The notes below the pieces were generated by a model. That model worked only from the letters and a program-made list of their open reading frames with translations, was not told where the DNA came from and did no database searches. The translations under genes were made by a program, and so were the position numbers. Below are positions 1 through 5,499 of a DNA stretch of 5,499 nt, one piece after another. Origin of the DNA: Clostridiales bacterium (lineage in GTDB: Bacteria > Bacillota > Clostridia > Oscillospirales > Acutalibacteraceae); the NCBI GenBank assembly GCA_019421725.1, contig JAHZES010000108.1:1-5499 (forward strand). The letters are read 5' to 3'. Within the stretch, counting starts at the first letter, position 1, and the number at the start of each line of letters is the position of its first letter.

Positions 1-486
1 GAAACCTGGCTGAAATCAGGAACGATCCGTGACAACATCGCCATGGGCAAACCGGATGCCACCAGAGAAGAGATCATCGCTGCGGCAAAGGCATCGCATG
101 CGCACAGCTTCATCCGACGGCTACCGGACGGCTATGACACCGTGATCCCGGAAGACGGCGGCGGACTTTCGCAGGGACAAAAGCAGCTGCTCTGCATTGC
201 ACGCGTTATGCTTTGCCTGCCCCCAATGCTGATTCTTGACGAAGCGACCTCCTCCATCGATACACGCACCGAGCTGAAAATTCAGCATGCCTTTGCGCAG
301 CTGATGCAGGGCCGCACCAGCTTTATCGTAGCGCACCGCCTTTCCACCATCCGGGAAGCGGACGTTATTCTGGTCATGCGGGACGGGCATATTATTGAGC
401 AGGGAAACCACGAAGAGCTTCTGCGTCAGAACGGGTTTTACGCCATGCTTTACAACAGCCAGTTTGACAGCGCTGAAAACAACTGA
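1..486 (+). CDS. ABC exporter (multidrug/lipid type), C-terminal ATPase part, 5' truncated
   Basis: This is the last 161 residues of a fused membrane-plus-ATPase half-transporter. The reading frame is open from base 1, so the start lies outside the window; the ATG at 43 is internal. The first residues, ETWLKSGTIRDNI, match the segment just after the Q-loop glutamine in ABC exporters. The signature LSQGQ is at visible residues 56-60, Walker B (MLILDE) at 76-81 with the catalytic-type Glu81, the D-loop (SSID) follows, and the H-loop His is at 112 in IVAHRLSTIREAD. The transmembrane domain and Walker A are not visible. In heterodimeric exporters of the BmrCD or TM287/288 kind one subunit lacks the catalytic Glu; this one has it, so it would be the catalytically intact subunit or half of a homodimer. 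The substrate cannot be told. A terminator follows directly, so this is probably the last gene of its unit. Confidence 0.95.
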   Translation, partial: ETWLKSGTIRDNIAMGKPDATREEIIAAAKASHAHSFIRRLPDGYDTVIPEDGGGLSQGQKQLLCIARVMLCLPPMLILDEATSSIDTRTELKIQHAFAQLMQGRTSFIVAHRLSTIREADVILVMRDGHIIEQGNHEELLRQNGFYAMLYNSQFDSAENN

Positions 487-499
487 TCTCCGTTTTGTT

Positions 500-537
500 A
501 CGGGCGTTTTCCTGCAAGGACGCCCGTTTTTTATTTT
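500..537 (+). terminator. Rho-independent terminator after the ABC exporter gene
   Basis: A perfect 8-bp GC-rich stem is formed by ACGGGCGT (500-507) and ACGCCCGT (520-527). The 12-base interior can add a small CCT/AGG stem (511-513 with 517-519). A run of six T (527-532) follows, then A and four more T. The T-run is only on the + strand side, so it should stop transcription coming from the exporter gene and not from the other direction. It begins 14 bases after the stop codon. Confidence 0.93.
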
Positions 538-555
538 CCTGTCTTTCCCAATCTC

Positions 556-584
556 TTTACAAACAACCGAACTTGGGCTACAAT
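556..584 (+). promoter_or_regulatory. Sigma-A (sigma-70 type) promoter for the PHP phosphatase gene and probably the genes after it
   Basis: The -35 box TTTACA (556-561) and the -10 box TACAAT (579-584) each match the consensus at five of six positions and are separated by the ideal 17 bases. Transcription should start near 590-592, giving a leader of about 29 bases before the ATG at 620. The promoter lies just after the preceding terminator, as expected for the start of a new unit. No operator-like palindrome is obvious around it. Confidence 0.8.
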
Positions 585-619
585 AAATAAGCATCCTTCA
601 TGAACGGACGGTAAATAAT

Positions 620-1393
620 ATGAATTATAATTATCACACTCATACGTTCCGCTGCGGCCACGCCGCCGGAACCGAACGCGAATACATTGAGACCGCACTG
701 AAAAACGGGATCTCCCGAATGGGATTTTCTGATCATATTGCATTTGCTTTTCCCGATGGATATGAATCGGCTTTTCGCGTACCCGTCAATCAGGTCGGCA
801 ATTATTTTTCCTCTCTGCGTGCGTTAAGAGAAGAGTACCAAGGCCGTATGACGATCAAAATCGGTTTTGAAACGGAGTATTATCCGAAATATTTTAACGC
901 TATGCTTAAAAACGCCGTTGCATGGGGAGCGGAGTACCTGATTCTTGGGCAGCATTTTATTGCAAACGAACACCCCGGCGGAAATTATTGCGGAAAACCG
1001 AACGACAGCACCGACAAACTGCACGAATACGTCGACTGCGTAATTGCAGCTATGGAGACCGGCGTGATCACCTACATTGCACACCCGGATCTCTTCCGTT
1101 TTACCGGCAGCAACAGGATCTACGCCGCCGAAATGCAGCGAATCTGCCGCTCCGCTGTTACAACCGGTACGCCGCTGGAGATCAACTTTCTCGGTATCCG
1201 CGACGGCCGACATTACCCGGACGAACGGTTCTGGCGCATCGCAGGCGAGGAACGCGCCCCCGTTACCTTCGGTTTTGACGCGCACCGCCCGGAAGACGCC
1301 TTTGATGCCGCCTCTTTAAAAACCGCGCTTGATATGGTCGACCGGCTTGGTCTCAACTATATCGGCGAGCCCAGACTGCGCCCGCTGCAATAG
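620..1393 (+). CDS. PHP-domain phosphohydrolase, histidinol-phosphatase (HisJ/HisK) family
   Basis: The 257-residue protein has the size and motifs of the monofunctional histidinol-phosphatases of Firmicutes, which hydrolyse L-histidinol phosphate to histidinol and phosphate in histidine synthesis using a cluster of bound metal ions in the cytosol. Visible metal-ligand motifs are HTHT at 6-9, His14 in RCGHA, SDH at 37-39, Glu84 in GFETEYY, His112 in LGQHF, His155 in AHPDL, and Asp220 and His222 in GFDAHRPED. All expected PHP motifs are intact, so an active enzyme is likely. The ATG at 620 is the only good start, because an in-frame stop lies at 584-586; the ribosome site is weak (GGACGG, 606-611, 8 bases before the ATG). 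No other his genes are in the window, so the substrate is less certain than the fold; related PHP proteins act on other phosphate esters. Confidence 0.9.
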   Translation: MNYNYHTHTFRCGHAAGTEREYIETALKNGISRMGFSDHIAFAFPDGYESAFRVPVNQVGNYFSSLRALREEYQGRMTIKIGFETEYYPKYFNAMLKNAVAWGAEYLILGQHFIANEHPGGNYCGKPNDSTDKLHEYVDCVIAAMETGVITYIAHPDLFRFTGSNRIYAAEMQRICRSAVTTGTPLEINFLGIRDGRHYPDERFWRIAGEERAPVTFGFDAHRPEDAFDAASLKTALDMVDRLGLNYIGEPRLRPLQ

Positions 1394-1477
1394 AAAAGCT
1401 ATGCCCTGCTCACAGCGGTACTTCGCTGCGCAAGCCGGAGTCCGGAACACAGGAGGAAGGGCGGAAAGGACATTTCT
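1394..1477 (+). promoter_or_regulatory. 84-base gap with weak hairpins and a double Shine-Dalgarno region before the DUF4317 gene
   Basis: The gap holds a 5-bp hairpin, CAGCG (1413-1417) with CGCTG (1424-1428) and a 6-base loop, and a small CCGG/CCGG stem (1435-1438 with 1442-1445). Neither is followed by a T-run, so they are not a terminator and read-through from the PHP gene is expected. Two purine-rich stretches follow: AGGAGGAAGG (1451-1460), too far from the start to be ideal, and GGAAAGGA (1463-1470), 7 bases before the ATG at 1478 and the likely ribosome site. I see no convincing promoter here. Confidence 0.55.
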
Positions 1478-2605
1478 ATGACGGAAAAAGAAGTTTCAGA
1501 GATTCGTCGCCGGTTCCGTGCAGAAAAGAGCAACATTACACGGATCCGCGGCTGCTACGTAAATGAAAAAAAAGAAATCATCTCTCAGTTCAGCCAACCG
1601 ATTTCTCAGCTTTCGCAGGAAGAAACGGAGGAAATTCTGGCTATTCTGAAAAAAACGCTTTCCGGCACGCTGAGCAAAAATCTGATCGACATCGAATTTA
1701 CCACCCGGCAGGTGATGGAGAGCGAAGAACACAGGCTGTTGATGGCGCTGCGCGGCTCCGAACTGAATGATGAGGATGCCGTTGAAGAATTTTACCACCG
1801 CGTCATTTCCTCGCTCAGTATGGAGGGGAATTATCTGATCCTTTTGTGCAGCGACAAATACGATGTTCCGTCCTACACGAAGGACGGCGAGAAGGAGGGC
1901 GAATCCTCCGATGTGTTCACCTATATTCTCTGCAGCGTCTGCCCGGTAAAACAGACCAAACCGCTGCTGAGCTACTATGTTTACGAAAACCGGTTCCGAA
2001 ACCTGACGCCGGACTGGATCGTGGCTGCGCCGCAGCTTGGATTTCTTTTTCCTTCGTTTGACGACCGCAGCGCCAATATTTACAACGCCTTGTACTACAC
2101 ACGCGACTGCGCCGAAATACACGAAGAATTTACCGATACGGTCTTTCGTGTTCCCGCTCCGATGCCCGCCGCCGAGCAGAAGGAAACATTTCAGTCGATT
2201 CTGGCGGAAACGGTTTCCGAAGACTGCAGCTACGACGTGGTACAGGCGGTACATGAACAATTGAACGGGCTGATTGAGGAGCACAAGGCAAACCGGGAAA
2301 CAGAGCCCCTGGTCGTTTCCAAAAAAGCCATGGCCCGCGTTTTGGAATCCTGCGGCGTATCAAAACCGCATATTTCCGAGTTTGAGGAAAAGTATGACGA
2401 CCGCTTTGGCGAAGGAACCGAAATCAGTCCGCGCAATCTGGTGGAGGCACACCGGCTGCAGCTCTGCACACCGGACGTTACCATTAAGGTCAATCCGGAC
2501 CGCGGCGACCTGGTGGAAACACGCATTATCGATGGCATCAAATACATTCTGATCCGCGCCGAAGACGGTGTTGAGGTCAACGGCATCAACATTCATATCA
2601 ACTAA
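1478..2605 (+). CDS. DUF4317 family protein, function unknown
   Basis: I recognise this 375-residue protein as a full-length member of DUF4317, from the N-terminal pattern EIRRRF...NITRIRGCYVNE (residues 8-30), the run KKTLSGTLSKNLID (58-71), LGFLFPSFDDRSANIYNALYYT (187-208), PMPAAEQKETF (228-238) and the C-terminal DLVETRIIDGIKYILI region (344-359). No catalytic motif of a known enzyme, signal peptide or membrane helix is visible; it reads as a soluble, rather acidic cytosolic protein. It has eight cysteines, including CSVC at 152-155. The start at 1478 fits the family's N-terminus and has GGAAAGGA 7 bases upstream; no other start codon in this frame lies close upstream. The ABC-F gene starts 10 bases after its stop, which suggests co-translation from one message. 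The family call is from memory and the function is genuinely unknown. Confidence 0.9.
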   Translation: MTEKEVSEIRRRFRAEKSNITRIRGCYVNEKKEIISQFSQPISQLSQEETEEILAILKKTLSGTLSKNLIDIEFTTRQVMESEEHRLLMALRGSELNDEDAVEEFYHRVISSLSMEGNYLILLCSDKYDVPSYTKDGEKEGESSDVFTYILCSVCPVKQTKPLLSYYVYENRFRNLTPDWIVAAPQLGFLFPSFDDRSANIYNALYYTRDCAEIHEEFTDTVFRVPAPMPAAEQKETFQSILAETVSEDCSYDVVQAVHEQLNGLIEEHKANRETEPLVVSKKAMARVLESCGVSKPHISEFEEKYDDRFGEGTEISPRNLVEAHRLQLCTPDVTIKVNPDRGDLVETRIIDGIKYILIRAEDGVEVNGINIHIN

Positions 2606-2610
2606 GGAGA
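2604..2610 (+). promoter_or_regulatory. Shine-Dalgarno site that fixes the ABC-F start at 2616
   Basis: AAGGAGA overlaps the DUF4317 stop codon (TAA, 2603-2605) and lies 5 bases before the ATG at 2616. It decides between that ATG and an earlier in-frame ATG at 2568, which lies inside the DUF4317 gene and would add 16 unrelated residues. The overlap of stop codon and ribosome site favours translational coupling of the two genes. Confidence 0.88.
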
Positions 2611-2615
2611 ACCTC

Positions 2616-4415
2616 ATGCTGTTATCTGCCGAGCACATTGACAAAAACTTTGGAACAAAGCAGCTGCTGCGGGACGCCTCGCTCTATCTGAACGAACGCG
2701 AAAGAGTCGGCATCATCGGCATCAACGGAACCGGAAAAAGCACGCTGCTGAAAATTCTTGCCAGGCTGGAATCGCCGGATCGCGGAACGGTTTCCGTCAA
2801 TCCCAATATAAAAACCGTTTATCTGCCGCAGAACCCCCAAATGAGCGATGAGCTTACCGTGTTGGAAGAGGTGTTTGCCGGCCTTCCCCGTGAATTTGCA
2901 GAAGAGCGCGGTTACGAAGCAAAAGCAATGCTCCGTCGGCTGGGGATTGCCGATTTTAACGCAAAAATCGGGTCGCTTTCCGGCGGGCAGCGCAAGCGGG
3001 TCGCTCTTGCCGGTGCTTTGACGCAGCCGTCCGATCTTCTGATTTTAGACGAACCGACCAATCATCTGGACAACGAAACGGTATGCTGGCTGGAACAGCA
3101 CCTCTGCCGTTTAAAAAGCGGTCTGATCATGGTGACCCACGACCGGTATTTTTTAGAGCGCGTGGTCGGGCGTATTGTAGAACTGACCGGCGGCAAGCTT
3201 TATTCTTTTGAAGCCAATTATTCAAAATATCTGGAACTGAAGGCACAGCGCGAAGAAATGGCGCAGGCCAGCGAACGCAAGCGTCAATCGATTCTGCGGC
3301 GGGAGTACCAATGGATCATGCGCGGCGCACGTGCGCGCGGCACAAAAAGCCGGGAACGCACAGAGCGTTACGAGGCTTTGAAAAATCAATCCGCACCGGA
3401 AGCCGCAGAATCCGTTCAAATAACCGCCGCATCCAGCCGTTTGGGCCGCAAGACCATTGAACTGGACCATGTTTCCAAGGCGTTCGGCGAACGCCTTGTG
3501 ATCGATGATTTTTCGTATCTGATCGCGCGAAATGACCGCATTGGCATCGTCGGCAGAAACGGGGCCGGAAAAACGACGCTTCTGAACCTGATCGCCGGGC
3601 GGCTTTCTCCTGACTCCGGCACTGTGGAAACGGGCGCCACCGTCAAGATCGGATATTTTAAGCAGGAATGCCGCGAGTTGGACTTTCAGCAGCGTGTTTA
3701 TGACTTCATCAGCGAAATTGCCGGAGAAGTAAAGACCGACGAAGGCGTTTTTTCCGCTTCACAAATGCTGGAACGGTTTCTCTTTCCTGCCGATCTGCAG
3801 TACACGACGATCGGCAGGCTAAGCGGCGGAGAACGCAGGCGGCTTTACCTGCTGAGCATTTTGATGGAAGCTCCGAACGTTCTGCTGCTGGATGAGCCTA
3901 CCAATGATCTGGACATTGAAACCCTGACTATTTTGGAAGATTATTTGGAATCGTTCCCCGGCGCAGTCCTTGCCGTTTCGCACGACCGCTATTTTCTGGA
4001 CAAAATTTCCTCCTCCATTTTTGAAGTAACCGACGGCGGCAAGGTTCGTTGTTGGTTGGGAAATTACAGCGAATACGCCGAAAAGCAGGCTACGGAACAG
4101 GCTGACGAAAAACCGCAGTCCTCTCCCGAAAAGGCTGCTTCGACCCGTCGGAGCCCCGTGCAGCGCCCCCAAAAGCTGAAGTTCACCTTTCGGGAGGAAC
4201 GGGAATTTGAATCCATTGACAGCGACATAGCTGCGTTGGAAACGCAGCTCTCTGCCTGCGAAGCGGAGCTGAACGCCTCCGCAAGCGATTACGTTCGCCT
4301 TCAGGAACTGACCGCGCAGAAGGAAACGCTGGAAGCCGAGCTGGAGCAAAAAACCGAGCGTTGGGTTTATCTCAACGAGCTTGCGGAAAAAATCAACGCG
4401 CAGGAACACGCGTGA
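2616..4415 (+). CDS. ABC-F family ATPase, Uup type (ribosome-associated, no membrane domain)
   Basis: The 599-residue protein has two ATPase domains in one chain and no transmembrane segment. Domain 1 has Walker A GINGTGKST (35-43), Q-loop Gln72, signature LSGGQ (121-125), Walker B with Glu146 and switch His175. Domain 2 has Walker A GRNGAGKTT (313-321), Gln350, LSGGE (402-406), Walker B with Glu427 and His456. Both sites look catalytically intact. The linker at about 205-258 is highly charged and carries the QWIMRGARARGTKS segment typical of the ABC-F part that reaches the P-site tRNA. The C-terminal region (about 515-597) is a basic stretch followed by a coiled coil, as in Uup, whose C-terminal domain binds DNA. 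Known family roles are rescue of stalled ribosomes and effects on ribosome assembly or transposon excision. The arm between Q-loop and LSGGQ of domain 1 is only 48 residues. Some ABC-F proteins give antibiotic resistance, but nothing here marks this as one. Confidence 0.93.
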   Translation: MLLSAEHIDKNFGTKQLLRDASLYLNERERVGIIGINGTGKSTLLKILARLESPDRGTVSVNPNIKTVYLPQNPQMSDELTVLEEVFAGLPREFAEERGYEAKAMLRRLGIADFNAKIGSLSGGQRKRVALAGALTQPSDLLILDEPTNHLDNETVCWLEQHLCRLKSGLIMVTHDRYFLERVVGRIVELTGGKLYSFEANYSKYLELKAQREEMAQASERKRQSILRREYQWIMRGARARGTKSRERTERYEALKNQSAPEAAESVQITAASSRLGRKTIELDHVSKAFGERLVIDDFSYLIARNDRIGIVGRNGAGKTTLLNLIAGRLSPDSGTVETGATVKIGYFKQECRELDFQQRVYDFISEIAGEVKTDEGVFSASQMLERFLFPADLQYTTIGRLSGGERRRLYLLSILMEAPNVLLLDEPTNDLDIETLTILEDYLESFPGAVLAVSHDRYFLDKISSSIFEVTDGGKVRCWLGNYSEYAEKQATEQADEKPQSSPEKAASTRRSPVQRPQKLKFTFREEREFESIDSDIAALETQLSACEAELNASASDYVRLQELTAQKETLEAELEQKTERWVYLNELAEKINAQEHA

Positions 4416-4423
4416 CCGTAAAA

Positions 4424-4471
4424 CAGACCGTCGGCTGCACGATCTTCTCTCAGACCGCGCGGCTGCATGAT
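4424..4471 (+). repeat. Imperfect direct repeat (two copies of about 20 bases) between ABC-F and pepF genes
   Basis: Copy 1 (4424-4443) and copy 2 (4451-4471) share CAGACCG at the start, GGCTGCA in the middle and GAT at the end; they differ at one base near the end (CACGAT against CATGAT) and by one substitution plus one extra base in the centre. Seven bases (CTTCTCT) separate them. Each copy can fold as CAG, a bulged A, CC, a 3- or 4-base loop, then GGCTG. No T-run follows, so this is not a terminator. Its role is unknown. Confidence 0.65.
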
Positions 4472-4484
4472 AAACAAACAACAG

Positions 4485-4492
4485 AAAAGGAG
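4485..4492 (+). promoter_or_regulatory. Shine-Dalgarno site for the oligoendopeptidase gene
   Basis: AAAAGGAG lies 10 bases before the ATG at 4503, slightly further than the usual spacing but with a strong core. It supports 4503 as the start. I see no convincing promoter in the 87-base gap, so transcription probably continues from the ABC-F gene. Confidence 0.75.
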
Positions 4493-4502
4493 CCGAAAAA
4501 AC

Positions 4503-5499
4503 ATGAATCACGAATGGTCCCTCAGCGAGCTGTATCAGGGATATGACGACCCGAAATTTGCAGCGGACATGGCAAAGCTGGACGGCTGCATTGCTGAATT
4601 TACTGAGTTTACCGCCAAGCTGACCGGAGACCCGGCACAGGTGTTGCACCGCGGCGTAGAGCTTTTGAAAAAAATGAACGAAACCGTTGACCTGCTGGGC
4701 TCATACGCCTCCCTGAAGCAGGCCGCCAACACGAGTGACTCCGAATCGGTCGCCATGCTCGGCAAGCTGCAGCAAAAGCTCGCTGCCATGGCAGAGCCGC
4801 AGACGCTGCTGACCCAGTACGTGGCTTCCGTCGACTGCCTGAACGACGTGATCGCATCGGATCCGCTGCTGACAGAACATGCATTTTTACTGAAAAACAT
4901 CAAGGAAAACGCGCGTTACACCCTTTCTCCCGACGTGGAAAAGGTGATCAGCCTTTACGAAATCAGCGGTTCCTCCGCCTGGAGCGATCTGCAGGGCTAC
5001 CTGACCTCCAGCGTACCGGTAGAATATCGCGGAACCACCACCACGCTTTCCGACATTCGCAACAAAGCATACGATCCGGAAGCATCCGTTCGCCGAGACG
5101 CTTACGAAGCCGAGCTGAAAGCTTACGACCGCATTCAAAACGGTATCGCTTATTCGCTGAATTCCATCAAATTGGAAACACTGAACCGCTGCCGGCTGCG
5201 CGGATATGATTCTCCGCTGGACGAAGCATTGAAAAAGGCGAATATGAAGCGTGAAACTCTGGATGCGCTGCTGGGAGCGATGGAGGAGTACCTGCCAAAA
5301 TTCTGGGAATATCTGCGTGCCAAAGCAAAGCTCCTTGGCCATGAAAACGGCTTGCCCTGGTACGATCTGTTTGCACCCCTGAAGGGCAGCGACCGCAAAT
5401 TTACCACCGAGGAATGCCGCGATTATCTGGTTAAGCTGTTTTCCGGTTTTGACGGCGAGGAAGCCGAAATGATCCGCCGCTCCTTCGACGAAGCCTGGA
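4503..5499 (+). CDS. pepF: Oligoendopeptidase F-type M3 metallopeptidase, N-terminal part, 3' truncated
   Basis: The frame stays open from the ATG at 4503 to the window end, giving the first 332 residues of a protein that is usually about 600 long. The start MNHEWSLSELYQGYDDP, the PepF N-terminal domain region at about 110-180 (HAFLLKNI, YTLSPDVEKVIS, SGSSAWSDLQ), RRDAYEAELKAYDRI (197-211), SIKLETLNRCRLRGYDSPLDEAL (221-243) and LPWYDLFAPL (284-293) match M3B oligoendopeptidases. These zinc enzymes cut short peptides in the cytosol and help recycle peptides. The zinc-binding HEXXH motif lies in the missing C-terminal part, so catalytic integrity cannot be judged. No signal peptide is visible. 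The gene follows the ABC-F gene after 87 bases on the same strand. Other M3B members could look alike in this half, so the family is firm and the exact subtype less so. Confidence 0.92.
   Translation, partial: MNHEWSLSELYQGYDDPKFAADMAKLDGCIAEFTEFTAKLTGDPAQVLHRGVELLKKMNETVDLLGSYASLKQAANTSDSESVAMLGKLQQKLAAMAEPQTLLTQYVASVDCLNDVIASDPLLTEHAFLLKNIKENARYTLSPDVEKVISLYEISGSSAWSDLQGYLTSSVPVEYRGTTTTLSDIRNKAYDPEASVRRDAYEAELKAYDRIQNGIAYSLNSIKLETLNRCRLRGYDSPLDEALKKANMKRETLDALLGAMEEYLPKFWEYLRAKAKLLGHENGLPWYDLFAPLKGSDRKFTTEECRDYLVKLFSGFDGEEAEMIRRSFDEAW

Noticed and set aside
1413..1445. Hairpins after the PHP phosphatase gene as a terminator
   Set aside because: The stems are short and no T-run follows either of them, unlike the clear terminator at 500-537.
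1496..2284. Long open frame of 262 codons on the - strand opposite the DUF4317 gene
   Set aside because: It lies wholly antisense to a recognised conserved protein, its translation has no family resemblance, and no ribosome site or promoter supports it.
2568..2615. Earlier in-frame ATG for the ABC-F protein
   Set aside because: It sits inside the DUF4317 coding region without a ribosome site; the ATG at 2616 has AAGGAGA at ideal distance and begins at the usual family N-terminus.
3325..3336. Perfect 12-base palindrome GCGCACGTGCGC inside the ABC-F gene
   Set aside because: It falls in Arg/Ala/Gly codons of the conserved RGARARG linker segment, so coding sequence explains it; no second copy was seen.
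4445..4474. Possible promoter before pepF with a GATAAA -10 box
   Set aside because: No acceptable -35 box lies 16-18 bases upstream (TCTCTC at 17), and the gap is short with genes on the same strand.
3819..4649. Long open frame of 276 codons on the - strand opposite the ABC-F and pepF genes
   Set aside because: It overlaps the conserved second ATPase motifs of ABC-F and the start of pepF; the translation is low-quality and looks like a codon-bias shadow.

Overview
The window looks like ordinary chromosome from a low-to-mid-GC Firmicute of class Clostridia, most likely near the Ruminococcaceae/Oscillospiraceae or Lachnospiraceae. The evidence is the DUF4317 protein, which is largely confined to such bacteria, the clostridial style of the ABC exporter and ABC-F proteins, purine-rich Shine-Dalgarno sites and a sigma-A-type promoter. 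This placement is by recognition from memory, not by a database search. All five genes lie on the + strand and coding density is high.

Layout. Bases 1-486 are the C-terminal end of the ATPase domain of a multidrug-type ABC exporter. Its unit ends at a strong intrinsic terminator (500-537). A near-consensus promoter (556-584) then starts a new unit. The new unit runs through a PHP-domain phosphohydrolase of the histidinol-phosphatase type (620-1393), a DUF4317 protein of unknown function (1478-2605), an ABC-F ATPase of the Uup type (2616-4415) and the first 332 codons of an oligoendopeptidase F-type M3 metallopeptidase (4503 to the window end). I see no terminator between these four genes. The tightest link is the 10-base gap between the DUF4317 gene and the ABC-F gene.

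How the genes work together. The ABC-F protein should act on the ribosome and PepF should degrade short cytosolic peptides, while the PHP enzyme is probably a phosphatase. No single pathway joins them, and their linkage may be no more than a housekeeping gene cluster. DUF4317 has no known function, so its close pairing with a ribosome-associated ATPase is the most useful functional hint here.

I found no mobile element, CRISPR array, tRNA, rRNA or clear new defence system. The observations most worth checking are the DUF4317/ABC-F pairing, the very short arm region in the first ATPase domain of the ABC-F protein, and a pair of near-identical 20-base repeats between the ABC-F and pepF genes that can each form the same small hairpin with a bulged A.
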